DNA of 41,655 nucleotides from an uncultured bacterium (GCA_902794035.1 CADBFN010000016.1:1-41655), one strand, 5' to 3'; counted from the stretch's first letter, positions 32,577 through 41,655 are shown. The notes: a model not told the origin generated them from the letters alone. Program-made: numbers and translations.

Positions 32577-33701
32577 TTATCTTGTATAAACCCTCGGTAG
32601 TCTGACTTTAAGGCGACAGGTTAATTCATAGTTTATTGTATTCAAGATATTAGCCCAAACATCAATGGATTTGTTTTCATCAAGTAAGGTAATGACATCT
32701 CCGCATTTGCAATCGACTCCAGTCACATCAAACATAATTTGGTCCATTGTAATATTCCCAACCTGAGGCACTTCAACTCCGTTCAGAGTTCCCGTTATTT
32801 TATTTGATAATCCTCTTGGCAACCCGTCAGCATAACCTATCGGAACTGTCGCAATAGTTCTTTCGCCTTTTGCAGTATAAGTGTGACAGTAACTAATACC
32901 CTCTCCGTCTTTTGCTTTGTGTATATTTACTATTCTGCCTTTCAAAGAAATTAATTGTTTTAATTTCGGCATCCTAAAATTAACCCCCTGTGGGAAATCA
33001 GGGTACAAACCGTATAAAGAAATCCCTATTCTGCACATATTTGAATTTGGCTTTTTATAACAAATTGTTCCTGCGGTGTTTAAAATATGTAATAAAAGAC
33101 CTTCCGTATCAATATTATCAACTACGCTATCCCATTTCGCGAATTGCTCTTGTGTTTTATCAAGTTCTTCTGCTGCGGCAAGATGGGTAAAAATTCCTCT
33201 TAAATCAAGATAGTCCGCATTTTGTACTTCTTTTATAAAATCAATTGCTTCGTCTGCTCTGACACCTATTCTGTTCATTCCCGTATCAAGTTTTACATGA
33301 ACTTTCGGTTTGACACCTGTTCTTTCATAAATCTCTTTGCAGGCTTTTAAATGTTCTTTCGTAAAAATTGAGATACTTATATTATTTTGAATTGCCGTTT
33401 CTAATGCCCAAACAGGTACCGCTCCAAGCACCAATATATCACATTTGATTTTTGCCTGTCTTAAATCAACACCTTCATCTATTGATGCGACACCAAGCAT
33501 ATCAACTCCGCTTGCCAAAATTGTCGGCGCAAGCATAATAGAACCATGACCGTATGCATCAGCCTTTACCACCCCTAAGAGTTTCATCTCGGGCGAAACA
33601 TTTCTCCTTATTTCTTTAATATTATGCTCCAAATTGCCTACATTTATTTCAACCCAGGCATCTCGGTGAATATTTATATTTGTCTGTCTTTTATTACTCA
33701 T
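32577..33701 (-). CDS. alr: Alanine racemase
   Basis: PLP-dependent enzyme converting L- to D-alanine for peptidoglycan, cytosolic, 374 residues from the ATG at 33701. The PLP lysine K46 is in VVKADAYGHG. The opposing catalytic tyrosine Y271 lies in GEGISYCHTYTA. TGMNRIGV, LYGLYP and PIGYADGLPRG are also typical. The reading frame runs six codons upstream to a TTG, but that lies inside the promoter described next. It converges on the GlcD-like gene with a 13-bp gap. Confidence 0.95.
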   Translation of the reverse strand: MSNKRQTNINIHRDAWVEINVGNLEHNIKEIRRNVSPEMKLLGVVKADAYGHGSIMLAPTILASGVDMLGVASIDEGVDLRQAKIKCDILVLGAVPVWALETAIQNNISISIFTKEHLKACKEIYERTGVKPKVHVKLDTGMNRIGVRADEAIDFIKEVQNADYLDLRGIFTHLAAAEELDKTQEQFAKWDSVVDNIDTEGLLLHILNTAGTICYKKPNSNMCRIGISLYGLYPDFPQGVNFRMPKLKQLISLKGRIVNIHKAKDGEGISYCHTYTAKGERTIATVPIGYADGLPRGLSNKITGTLNGVEVPQVGNITMDQIMFDVTGVDCKCGDVITLLDENKSIDVWANILNTINYELTCRLKVRLPRVYTR

Positions 33702-33707
33702 AGATAA

Positions 33708-33713
33708 ATTATA
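33708..33713 (-). promoter_or_regulatory. -10 box against the alr start
   Basis: TATAAT (minus strand, 33713 to 33708) is followed by only six bases before the alr ATG at 33701, and no ribosome site lies between. Transcription would start at or beside the ATG, so the message looks leaderless. The -35 region is poor. Confidence 0.45.
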
Positions 33714-33730
33714 TGACAAAATCTGTAAAT

Positions 33731-35197
33731 TTATAACAATTTGTGCAATTCTTTTTCGACTTCATCAAACACACTGTTCCAATCGCCGTTTTGGGTTTGT
33801 CTAAATAGTTTTAAACTGTCGTACCAATCTGATTTTGAAAGGTCATTATGCCAGCGCCAATTATAGACATGAGGCAGCAACACCCAGCATGGTTTACACA
33901 TTGCTCCTGCAAGATGTGCTAAAGATGTGTCGTTACAAATTATCAAATCCAAATTTTCAACCGCCCCCGCAGTCCAGGAAAAATCTTTAAATGTTGGCGC
34001 AAGGTCAATTACATTATATTTATCTTTAATCTTTTCAAATTTTTCAGAGCCCTCAAAAGTCTGACAGGAATAAAATTGAGTGTTTGGGAGTTCAAAAAGT
34101 CTGAAAAAATCCTCTACGCTCAAAATTCGTTCTTTATCATAATACGAATTTCCCTGCCACTTAATCCCGATTTTAAACTTATCATTATTAAAATAATTAT
34201 CCCTGTAAAACTTCACCTTATCAGAATTAGGCTTGATATACCCGTTATCATGATGGATAAACATATCTTCGCCCGATTTACCCAAAACATAAGGCAAGCT
34301 CAAAAACGGCAGGTGATAATCAAAATTCATCTCTTTTTCGTTTTTAAACATTCCCATAATCTCTGCGCCGTAAGAATTTTCTTCAAATAACGGTTTTAAT
34401 TCCTCCTGAGGTTTAAAAATTACTCTTTTGCATTTTGAGGTAAGTTCCGGCATAAAACGGTAAATCATAATATTATCGCCAAATCCTGCTTCATAATAGG
34501 TATAAAGAGTTTTATCAGACAAATCTTCTTCCCCTGTCCAGATAGGCTTTTGCTTCATCAAATTCGGGTAAGTCTTTTCCTGCGAAACAATGGCACTTTG
34601 TTTGCATAATCTTTGTTCAAAGCATTTCAAACCGTCTTTGTAATTTTTATCCTGCATATAGGCAAGCGAAAGAAAATATGTCGTTTCCCAATCATCAGGA
34701 TTTATTTCAAGAACTTTTTTATAACACTCTATTGCACCCTTTGTATCGTTTTCATTGAAGCAAAGATATGCAAGATTAAAATACGATTCAGTGCTTTTGG
34801 GGTTAAGTTCTATCGCCTTATAATAAGTTTCTTTAGCCTTGTCATACTGCGCATTGCTTTTATAAGCCATTGCAAGATTAAAAGTATTTTCGTAGTTTTC
34901 AGAATTATTTTTTACTAATATCTCGTAAAGTTCCACGGCATTTTGAAAATCCTCTTTTTTGAAATACATCTTTGCAAGATTTTCAATATAAAAAGGTAAA
35001 GGCTTTAATTCAATCGCTTTTTGCAGGCATTCAAGCGCTTTATCAAACTTATTTACCTGAGTATATAAAATTCCTAGCAAATCCCAAACTTCATGGTTTT
35101 GACTATCATCATTCAAAATTTGTTCATACAAATCTCTGGCATCTGTGAGTTGCCCTTTTTGATGATATTCAAAAGCCTGTTGAAATTTGTTTTGCAT
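33731..35197 (-). CDS. TPR protein with glycosyltransferase-like C-terminal domain
   Basis: A 488-residue protein. Residues 1-200 hold five or six TPR units, for example KFDKALECLQKAIELKPLPF and AKETYYKAIELNPKSTESYF. The C-terminal half (about 230-480) resembles family-9-type glycosyltransferases and the TPR-linked O-GlcNAc-like group: GDNIMIYRF, KIGIKWQGNSYYD, and ICNDTSLAHLAGAMCKPCWVLL with the H-L-A-G-A-x-x-K-P motif. It may transfer sugar to protein or envelope glycan. The start at 35197 is preferred over two upstream ATGs because it directly precedes the folded TPR and has a purine-rich site. Confidence 0.75.
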   Translation of the reverse strand: MQNKFQQAFEYHQKGQLTDARDLYEQILNDDSQNHEVWDLLGILYTQVNKFDKALECLQKAIELKPLPFYIENLAKMYFKKEDFQNAVELYEILVKNNSENYENTFNLAMAYKSNAQYDKAKETYYKAIELNPKSTESYFNLAYLCFNENDTKGAIECYKKVLEINPDDWETTYFLSLAYMQDKNYKDGLKCFEQRLCKQSAIVSQEKTYPNLMKQKPIWTGEEDLSDKTLYTYYEAGFGDNIMIYRFMPELTSKCKRVIFKPQEELKPLFEENSYGAEIMGMFKNEKEMNFDYHLPFLSLPYVLGKSGEDMFIHHDNGYIKPNSDKVKFYRDNYFNNDKFKIGIKWQGNSYYDKERILSVEDFFRLFELPNTQFYSCQTFEGSEKFEKIKDKYNVIDLAPTFKDFSWTAGAVENLDLIICNDTSLAHLAGAMCKPCWVLLPHVYNWRWHNDLSKSDWYDSLKLFRQTQNGDWNSVFDEVEKELHKLL

Positions 35198-35219
35198 GCA
35201 AATCCACTCTCTAACCATC

Positions 35220-35238
35220 TCCCTCAATGGGCGAGGGA
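35220..35238. repeat. Small hairpin between permease and TPR gene
   Basis: TCCCTC at 35220-35225 pairs with GAGGGA at 35233-35238. No T-run follows on the minus strand. It could slow transcription or protect the message; it lies in the 51-bp gap of the probable operon. Confidence 0.35.
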
Positions 35239-35248
35239 ATTTTATATG

Positions 35249-36229
35249 CTACATTTTTATTCCGATTATTTCAAATAAACCGTTTATATTAAATACATTA
35301 TACTGAAAGATTAAACCTAAAATAGTTCCAACTAAAACCAGCAATCCCAGAATAATAAAAGTATCTTTTTTGTCACCGTTTTTGCGTAACAATACCAAAA
35401 TCCCCAGTCCGCCTGAGGTGCATAATCCTGCGACCAATGAGCCAAAGCTTATTGTATTTTTGACAAATAACATTGTAAGCATTACTGATATTGCGCAATT
35501 TGGTATCAAACCGACAAGCGAGACCAAAAACGGTTGTAAAGGGGAATTCATAAGGCAATATTTTGCAATAACTTCTTCTGATCCTGTCCTTGAGAGAATA
35601 AATGCCAGAACAACTGATATCAGAAATATAAATACAAAAATATTTAAGGTATGCTTGAGCGGATGCAGCCAAAAATCTCTTTTTCTTGTTGCATGAATAA
35701 GATGATGATGGCAGCAACCCTCAATGTCTTCATCATGACCTCCTTTGATTACAGGTTCTTTGGCGTTGTATGTAACAAGCCAATCAACGATATATCCGAC
35801 AACAATTGCAACTGCAATTTTTACCGCGATAATAGGAAGAATTAGCGGAGCTTTCTGAGGATATGTTAATAAAACAGGAATTGCTTCATCGGAAGTTGCC
35901 AGATAAACCGCAACCAAAGTACCTCTTGAGAGCAATCGTCTTGTATAAACCGTACTTGCGATAACAGAAAAACCGCATTGAGGCAGTGATGCGAATAAAC
36001 TTCCAAACAATGGCCCGATTTTCTTTATCCAAAAAACAAATAAATGGCGTTTTTTGGCGTAATATCGTTCTATAAATTCTATTAATACAAATATTATAAA
36101 AAGAAAAGGAATTAAACCTAAACTATCGATTAAAGCATCTTTGAGAAAATCCGGAATAAATTCTATCGGTTCAATTAATTCTTCCGGTAAATTCCATATA
36201 TATTTTAGTACTTCCACAATATTATTCAT
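35249..36229 (-). CDS. ArsP_2-type metal/metalloid permease
   Basis: A 326-residue inner-membrane protein with about ten helices. Two repeat-like halves each hold a helix-cysteine motif: SLPQCGFSVIAS (C85) and GLIPNCAISVML (C245), a signature of the putative heavy-metal exporters in the ArsP_2 family. A cytoplasmic loop at 164-180 is metal-binding in style (GGHDEDIEGCCHHHLIH). The likely role is efflux of arsenic or manganese-like ions. It begins 14 bases after the ATPase gene and may belong to that operon. Confidence 0.75.
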   Translation of the reverse strand: MNNIVEVLKYIWNLPEELIEPIEFIPDFLKDALIDSLGLIPFLFIIFVLIEFIERYYAKKRHLFVFWIKKIGPLFGSLFASLPQCGFSVIASTVYTRRLLSRGTLVAVYLATSDEAIPVLLTYPQKAPLILPIIAVKIAVAIVVGYIVDWLVTYNAKEPVIKGGHDEDIEGCCHHHLIHATRKRDFWLHPLKHTLNIFVFIFLISVVLAFILSRTGSEEVIAKYCLMNSPLQPFLVSLVGLIPNCAISVMLTMLFVKNTISFGSLVAGLCTSGGLGILVLLRKNGDKKDTFIILGLLVLVGTILGLIFQYNVFNINGLFEIIGIKM

Positions 36230-36243
36230 TACAAAAGTTCCTC

Positions 36244-39204
36244 TTATAACTTAAAGCCTTTATCAGTGCAAAACTCATTTAATTTATTTTTTTCATATAT
36301 AACAGAATTTTTGATATGTGGATTTTGAGTTTCTTTTACAACAAATTCCATTGCCTTTTCAAACATTACAGCTGAGCCCCGCAGATATTCAATTTGATTT
36401 TGGGTCGCAATTTTACCTATGTCATAGTAATATTTTCCATATAATAAGTAAATTCTGGAAAGCATATCGTTCATTTTGCAATTCTTTGCCAGTTTTAAAG
36501 CTTCTTCTATATTTATTTTTGCACTTGAATAATCTGCTATATTCATATAAGCATTTGCCAGAACAAGTCTTAAGCTAACTGCAAAGAAGTAGTTGTCAAT
36601 ATTTGGATTAACGGAAATTTCCAAAGCTCTTGATGCTATATCAATTGCGCTTTTTGAGTTTTCTGTAACAATAGTTGCATCAGCAATTAAGTACCACGCC
36701 AGTAAAGCACCCAAAGCCATTTTTTCTTTTGCAAAATATGTAACCTGCTCATTATAAATTTCCAAAGCTTGCTGTGCTTTGTTTTCGTCTTTGAATACTT
36801 TGCCAAGAAGCGTTTTTAAAATATTTTTTGTAAAATTGTCACCTGCATTATTTGCAAATGTAACAGCTTCAAATAAGTCCTGTCTGAGGTTTTCATAATC
36901 TTTTAACAAAAATCTGTTTATTATATAAACCAGATTTAGTCGGGATACCGATACATCATCCATATAATTGTCACGGTAATCTGAATCGACATTGCGCAGT
37001 ATTTGCATTGATGTATTAATATCACCTTTCATTGTATTTGCATATGCCTGAACAATTTTTGCGCGAGCGATTAGTTGTTTATCATTAATTTTATGCTTAT
37101 CAATTATTGTAAATAAGTTCTTCAAAACCTCAAAGCATCTTTCATTTCCCTGCAGAGCTAATGCAGTTGAAAGAACCAGATAAACTTTAAGCCAGCTGTC
37201 AAATAACAAACCTAAAGGAAACATTTTGTTTAATTTCGGTTTAGCTAAAAATTGATTTAAAACAGGCAACACATCATTATCTGCGAGATTTATAACTTCG
37301 CCGCAATTCCCAATATCTAACAGAGCAGACAATTTTGAACTGATAACTAATGCTCTTTCAAGTTCCTGTCCGTCTTTAAGTTTTCTTAGAACATTATCTG
37401 CACATTCAACATTGCCAAAATAATTTCCTGTTTTTGAGCAGCACAATGCAAGATAGCCAAGTAACTCAATTTCTTTTACTTCATCATTATTTGCTCTTGC
37501 ATTCGATATTGCATCCGGTAAGAACTCCAAAGCTTCCTCCGGATCGTATCCAGATAATATTTTCCCTAATTTTTCACTAATGCTATAGCGAATTTTTATT
37601 GTTTCACTTTCATTAAATTCATTAAGCAAAGCTAAACACTGTTTTTGAGCTATAACATATAAATTTATATCTCCTATGTATGACGCCAGTCTGGTTGTTT
37701 TAGTCCATATATCAAAAGCCATTCTTGTTTCTTTTAAGTTATGCGCAATCATTGCCATAGTAGCATTTGTATTAAGGTTGAATACACTGATAGCTTTGCC
37801 TATTTTAATATTTATATCTTCAAACTCTGAGTCATGCGTAATATTTTTCAATACTGTTTCCCAAAGTTTGATATTATTAAATTCATAATATACATCATCA
37901 AATTTGCGGATAAAATTGGACATTTCGAGATAATTCAGGATGTCATTAAATTCATTTTCACCATAGCCAAAAATTTCTCTTAATAATGTTATATTAATTT
38001 TATCTCCTAATATTGCCGCAGCGCATAAAACCTTATGAGCGATTTTATTTGTCTTTTTTAAGGTTGCAAGGCGTTCTTTTATAAGAACCATAAAATCTTC
38101 CGGCAATACAAATACTTTATCACTTATCTGACAATCAAATACATAACTGTATGCCTGTTGTATATAAGCCAGATTTCCGTTAGCTTTTTCAATGATTTTT
38201 TGTTTTTCTGCTTCTGTTACATAATTATCAATATCATTATTTAAAACAATATCCTGAGCTAATTCTTCATCTGTTGCAGGGTGTAAATTTATATCCATAA
38301 ATGAATTTATATTCTTATCTTCTAATCCGAAATAGCCACAAACAGGTTTTGGTTCGTTATATACAAAAACAAATTTTAAATTATTCCAGTTTTTTTCTTT
38401 ACGGATTAAATTGGTTAAAAACTCTGCACTAAATCCATCTATAAAATCAAAATTATCGATAATAAATATGAATTTCCCGCTTGTTATAAAAGCATCAAAT
38501 ATTTTGTCTAATATAGAGTGAGTTCGTCTTTTATTTATAATTATATCTTCATAATTACCGTCATTAAAACTGTATATAAAATTGATTAAATCTGATACTT
38601 CAGGAGGTTGTAAAAATTTAAACTCTTTTGAGAAAAATTCAGTCGCATTTTTCTTAAGAGTTGCGCTATTTATACCAAAATTAGGCAGGCTAAACAAATT
38701 TAGCAGCATATCCTGAATGACACCACCCGGTGTAAGCTGAGTAAGCGGGGTACATTTCCCCATACAAATGTTTTTATCTTCAATATTTTTTATAACTGAG
38801 TATAAAACGGAGGTTTTTCCGCATCCTTTATCTCCAGTAAGAGATATAATTTTTTTGTTTTTGTCTGAAATTGCATTGCTTAAATTCTCAATCCCCTGCT
38901 TAAATGAACAAAAATCAGGTTTAAAAGATAATATACTCTCACTTTTATTTTTTGACGCAGAATTTTTGAAGGTAACTTCACCAAAAGATGTACCACATTT
39001 TCTGCATTTTGTTGCCGTTGGAAAATTGACACCATTGCATTTTGAACATATCTTAAGTAATTCCTGACCGCAATGGGTACACTTTAACTGTCCTACAGGG
39101 TTAATTGTCTTGCATGAAGGACATAATAATCCTGTTCTTGTTTTACAATACGGACACTTTAAAGCATCATGAGCTATATTTTTGTTACATACTGGACACT
39201 TCAT
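36244..39204 (-). CDS. Zinc-ribbon/P-loop ATPase with helical-repeat tail (STAND-like)
   Basis: A 986-residue protein. Residues 1-75 hold six CxxC pairs (C3/C6, C17/C20, C28/C31, C42/C45, C53/C56, C67/C70), that is, tandem zinc ribbons. A P-loop ATPase follows: Walker A GDKGCGKT at 124-131 and Walker B FIFIIDNFDFID at 245-256. From about 370 to the end are winged-helix-like and TPR-like helical repeats. This is the STAND/AAA signalling design: sensor repeats, NTPase switch, effector or binding head. The substrate or signal is unknown. It lies eight bases after a sigma-like gene, so it may control or be controlled by transcription. Confidence 0.75.
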   Translation of the reverse strand: MKCPVCNKNIAHDALKCPYCKTRTGLLCPSCKTINPVGQLKCTHCGQELLKICSKCNGVNFPTATKCRKCGTSFGEVTFKNSASKNKSESILSFKPDFCSFKQGIENLSNAISDKNKKIISLTGDKGCGKTSVLYSVIKNIEDKNICMGKCTPLTQLTPGGVIQDMLLNLFSLPNFGINSATLKKNATEFFSKEFKFLQPPEVSDLINFIYSFNDGNYEDIIINKRRTHSILDKIFDAFITSGKFIFIIDNFDFIDGFSAEFLTNLIRKEKNWNNLKFVFVYNEPKPVCGYFGLEDKNINSFMDINLHPATDEELAQDIVLNNDIDNYVTEAEKQKIIEKANGNLAYIQQAYSYVFDCQISDKVFVLPEDFMVLIKERLATLKKTNKIAHKVLCAAAILGDKINITLLREIFGYGENEFNDILNYLEMSNFIRKFDDVYYEFNNIKLWETVLKNITHDSEFEDINIKIGKAISVFNLNTNATMAMIAHNLKETRMAFDIWTKTTRLASYIGDINLYVIAQKQCLALLNEFNESETIKIRYSISEKLGKILSGYDPEEALEFLPDAISNARANNDEVKEIELLGYLALCCSKTGNYFGNVECADNVLRKLKDGQELERALVISSKLSALLDIGNCGEVINLADNDVLPVLNQFLAKPKLNKMFPLGLLFDSWLKVYLVLSTALALQGNERCFEVLKNLFTIIDKHKINDKQLIARAKIVQAYANTMKGDINTSMQILRNVDSDYRDNYMDDVSVSRLNLVYIINRFLLKDYENLRQDLFEAVTFANNAGDNFTKNILKTLLGKVFKDENKAQQALEIYNEQVTYFAKEKMALGALLAWYLIADATIVTENSKSAIDIASRALEISVNPNIDNYFFAVSLRLVLANAYMNIADYSSAKINIEEALKLAKNCKMNDMLSRIYLLYGKYYYDIGKIATQNQIEYLRGSAVMFEKAMEFVVKETQNPHIKNSVIYEKNKLNEFCTDKGFKL

Positions 39205-39212
39205 AACACTAC

Positions 39213-39830
39213 TTATTGTTCATCTAAAACTTTCTTAACTCTGTCTAGTAAACCATATATACGTTTAGATACTTCCGACTGGGATATACCAAGTTCACTT
39301 GCCATTTCTTTTTGAGTCATACCTTTGTCATATCTCATAATAAAGATATCCATAAATCTTTCTTCAGGTTCTTCTTCGTTAATTTGTTCAAGTGTATCCG
39401 CAATAAAATCAACAACTTCGTTATGTAAAGCGTTTTCTTCAGGATCAAATTTTATATTTAGAGCTGAATAATCAACAGAGTATGAAGAATAGTTTATATA
39501 AGGTACAGGTGCAGAAGTTGGTGCTTCTGTAATTGGTTCAACAGGCATTACCGTTTCGATAGGTACTTCCTGCGTGGACATATAACCTGTTTTTGACCTG
39601 CGTAAACGACCGGAGTCTTTTAATACACTTATTATGGACGTTGTGACAACTTTACGCAAATAGGCTTCCAGTGTCGCTTCATTTTCTATTGCGTTCATTA
39701 TCGTAACAGATCTGCGGCACGTTTCATTTAAAAAGTCTTCATATAAATCTTCATTATTCAAAAATTTACGATTACTTTTTATTATTTTGGATATTAAATC
39801 TATTTTCTCCTGTGTAATTTCCACAAACAT
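39213..39830 (-). CDS. Sigma-70-like factor (region 4 type)
   Basis: A 205-residue protein. The C-terminus is a clear sigma region-4 helix-turn-helix: EERFMDIFIMRYDKGMTQKE, then M-A-S-E-L-G-I-S-Q-S-E-V-S-K-R-I (171-191). The N-terminal 80 residues are helical with a C-R-R-S-V-T segment but show no clear region 2 (-10 recognition) motif. A Pro/Thr-rich linker (about 85-115) separates the halves. It may be a divergent sigma factor or an adaptor that recruits polymerase. A gaaggga site precedes the ATG, with TATAAT 17 bases upstream. Confidence 0.7.
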   Translation of the reverse strand: MFVEITQEKIDLISKIIKSNRKFLNNEDLYEDFLNETCRRSVTIMNAIENEATLEAYLRKVVTTSIISVLKDSGRLRRSKTGYMSTQEVPIETVMPVEPITEAPTSAPVPYINYSSYSVDYSALNIKFDPEENALHNEVVDFIADTLEQINEEEPEERFMDIFIMRYDKGMTQKEMASELGISQSEVSKRIYGLLDRVKKVLDEQ

Positions 39831-39859
39831 ATCCCTTCGTCATGGAAATTATATCATAT

Positions 39860-41655
39860 TTACAAATATATTTTAAGTATTAGTGTTGTACTTTCGTCAT
39901 TTCCTAAGCTATTAGGGGCTTTTAGCGCTCTCAGAGTTTGGTTAACAGATTGTAACACTATATTATCAACCTGACTAGAACCGCTTGATAACAATATTTT
40001 TGAATTTTTAAAGTTCCCTGCCCTGTCATAAGTGATGCTTAATCTTATCTGATCTGAATATGTATAATCTGTAGCCAGTAACAAATCGCTTGATAATGCG
40101 GCTTTTAAACCTTTACCTGAAGATTGCAGATATTGTTTAAATGCAGGATCATAAGAAATGTAGTCGGGAACTTCCCAACTCAATTTTTTAACCGATAGAA
40201 ATGCTGTTGCAGGAATAGGTTTTGTTGCTATTTGTTCCTGTGATTGTTGAATCCCTGATGTGGTCGAAGGATTATTTATCCCTTGTCTTCCCGGTCTTTG
40301 CATATTATCATTCATGACAACATTGTCGTTATTTATATTTGCGGTATTTGGAACATCTGTACCTAAATTGTTCGTACTATTATTTTCAATAAGTGCATTC
40401 TTATCTTCATGTGCTGACGGATTTATAAATTTAGAAACTGAAAATACAATTATTCCAAGTATTATTACAAGTAGTGCTAATCCACCTATCCCTATAAATA
40501 TAGGGATTTGTTTAGATTTGTTTGAAATGATTCTTACATCATTATTTAAACCTGTATTATCCTGAATTTCAGAATTATTATATAATTCTTCCAAATGTTC
40601 ATTCTCTGTAAGTGTTTCAGGTCTTGAACTATCTTTATTAATATCAATAAAGATCTCTCCAACGTTAAAAGTTTTATTACTTATTACTACGGAATTTTCT
40701 TTTACGGAATTTTTATCCAAAATATTGTTTTCTACTAAGTCATTTTCCGAAAAATTAATATCAAAATTATCTTCAGTTGGTGCGATCGTTTCAAAACTGT
40801 CAAAATCATCAATTACTTCGAATGAAACTTCTGCATTATCAGTAATATTATTATTCTCTATATTATCGATATCTGAAAAATCAAAGGTATTTTCATTTGA
40901 AAAATTTTCTGAAATATTTTCTTCTTGTGATTCATTTTTGTCAGGAAATACAAGTAAATCATCATCAGAAAATTCATTATCATCAATTTCTTGCACTGAA
41001 TCATCAGATTTTTTATCTGATATTGAATTATCAAAATCTACCAAATAATTGTCTTCGTCTGTATTATCAATATTGTTATCGGAAACAGTTTTCTCTACTT
41101 CATCCAAAGATATTAGCTCTTCTTCTGTATTATCAAGGGTTTGTTCTATATTATTATCTGTTTGTCGGGTGCTATTAATATCCGAAATGGAAGTTACATT
41201 TTCATCATATAAATTGTCTGTTTCTGAAGGTTCATCATTCTTCGTATTTTCTATGTTATTTTCCGTTTGCGGGAATTCCAACAATTCATCGTCTGCATCA
41301 AAATTAAATGGGTCTGTAGTGAAATTGTTTGTTTCGATTCCTGTTTCTTGATTAAATTTTTCATCAGAAGATGCCTCTAATTCTTCCGTTGGAGGTTCTG
41401 AAATATCAAAATCAAATTCACTGTTGTTTAAATCGGCAAAAGATTCTTCTGTTGGTAATTCTTCTAAAGAATTGTCAATATCTATATTTTCATCAGCTAT
41501 ATTATCTTCAGTTTCTTGAATAACACCGGATTCGTCGATTTCATCAGAATTAATATTCAAATCTAAATCGCTTTCAGATGTTATTGCATCAAAATTTTCA
41601 ATTTCAGGTTCAGCAAGCTCATTATCTTCAGCTACAAAATCCGAAATGTCTTCAA
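39860..41655 (-). CDS. Acidic single-pass protein with TonB-C-like domain (5' end outside window)
   Basis: The frame stays open to the window edge, so the gene starts further upstream; at least 598 residues are visible. The N-terminal part is extremely acidic and disordered (D, E, N, S, few hydrophobic residues). A membrane helix follows (IFIGIGGLALLVIILGIIVF), then an N/T-rich linker. A C-terminal folded domain of about 120 residues comes last: SVKKLSWEVPDYISYDPAF, YSDQIRLSITYDRAGNFKNS, SGSSQVDNIVLQSVNQTL, like TonB C-terminal/envelope-spanning proteins. It could link the cytoplasm to the outer layer. It lies 29 bases before the sigma-like gene. Confidence 0.65.
   Translation of the reverse strand, partial: EDISDFVAEDNELAEPEIENFDAITSESDLDLNINSDEIDESGVIQETEDNIADENIDIDNSLEELPTEESFADLNNSEFDFDISEPPTEELEASSDEKFNQETGIETNNFTTDPFNFDADDELLEFPQTENNIENTKNDEPSETDNLYDENVTSISDINSTRQTDNNIEQTLDNTEEELISLDEVEKTVSDNNIDNTDEDNYLVDFDNSISDKKSDDSVQEIDDNEFSDDDLLVFPDKNESQEENISENFSNENTFDFSDIDNIENNNITDNAEVSFEVIDDFDSFETIAPTEDNFDINFSENDLVENNILDKNSVKENSVVISNKTFNVGEIFIDINKDSSRPETLTENEHLEELYNNSEIQDNTGLNNDVRIISNKSKQIPIFIGIGGLALLVIILGIIVFSVSKFINPSAHEDKNALIENNSTNNLGTDVPNTANINNDNVVMNDNMQRPGRQGINNPSTTSGIQQSQEQIATKPIPATAFLSVKKLSWEVPDYISYDPAFKQYLQSSGKGLKAALSSDLLLATDYTYSDQIRLSITYDRAGNFKNSKILLSSGSSQVDNIVLQSVNQTLRALKAPNSLGNDESTTLILKIYL

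Noticed and set aside
35370-35717. Frames on both strands within the ArsP_2-type gene
   Set aside because: Overlap fully with a well-supported membrane protein, with no family match or start signal.
40260-41351. Several Ser-rich plus-strand frames over the acidic membrane-protein gene
   Set aside because: They are the complement of Asp/Glu/Asn-rich codons and have no supporting signals.
41558-41560. TTG at 41558-41560 as the start of the acidic membrane protein
   Set aside because: The same frame continues open and with the same acidic composition to the window edge, so the true start lies outside.

Overview
The window is AT-rich bacterial chromosome with densely packed genes on both strands. 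It holds no rRNA, no CRISPR array, no transposase and no phage structural genes. Several traits suggest a host-associated, anaerobic, Gram-negative-type member of the non-photosynthetic cyanobacterial sister lineage (Vampirovibrionophyta/Melainabacteria, probably Gastranaerophilales). These are the low G+C, a ferredoxin-dependent 2-oxoacid oxidoreductase operon, an RfaE1-type heptose kinase, an O-antigen-ligase/IctB-type membrane protein, a DUF4330-like protein, and unknown proteins with an N-terminal F-K/T-A motif. The placement is inferred from gene content; no phylogenetic marker was compared.

Layout. Positions 1-418 are non-coding, with three inverted-repeat structures and a strong promoter. 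Positions 419-3264 are a tight housekeeping operon: pyrH, frr, cdsA and rnc. Positions 3265-4424 hold a small divergent unknown gene, a 51-codon AbrB/MazE-like gene and rpe. Positions 4421-9832 hold a low-complexity S/T/N/E-rich protein, cdd, a mini zinc-binding protein, a protein with two similar halves, a UmuC-like polymerase, a TPR lipoprotein-like or secreted protein and a HAD hydrolase. A tRNA-Lys(CTT) lies at 9899-9971. Its 3' end plus 24 downstream bases is repeated 189 bp further on, enclosing a hairpin-rich insert. Positions 10247-13081 hold a GH77 4-alpha-glucanotransferase, a TPR/NHL protein and a possible one-helix micropeptide. Positions 13093-18313 are mostly envelope genes: rfbA, an O-antigen ligase-like protein, a DUF4330-like protein and rfaE1, with zinc-ribbon and small unknown genes among them. 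Positions 18433-23426 hold an HNH-like protein, mtaB, an F-K-A-motif membrane protein, a formyltransferase and a coiled-coil mini protein. Positions 23480-26108 (minus) are the four-subunit VOR/KOR operon. Positions 26290-32563 hold a 1633-residue coiled-coil protein overlapping a GlcD-like flavoprotein gene. Positions 32577-41655 (minus) hold alr and a probable operon: a TonB-C-like membrane protein (cut by the window edge), a sigma-like factor, a zinc-ribbon/P-loop/helical-repeat ATPase, an ArsP_2-type permease and a TPR/glycosyltransferase-like protein.

How it works together. The ordinary genes cover nucleotide salvage and UMP phosphorylation, ribosome recycling, phospholipid and LPS precursors, wall D-alanine, glucan metabolism and fermentative ferredoxin chemistry. 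The parts least explained by known biology are the minus-strand cluster at 36244-41655, the giant coiled-coil gene, the HNH-like protein with duplicated modules, and the tRNA-linked structured repeat. Several genes also have a -10-like box lying directly against the start codon, which suggests leaderless transcripts.
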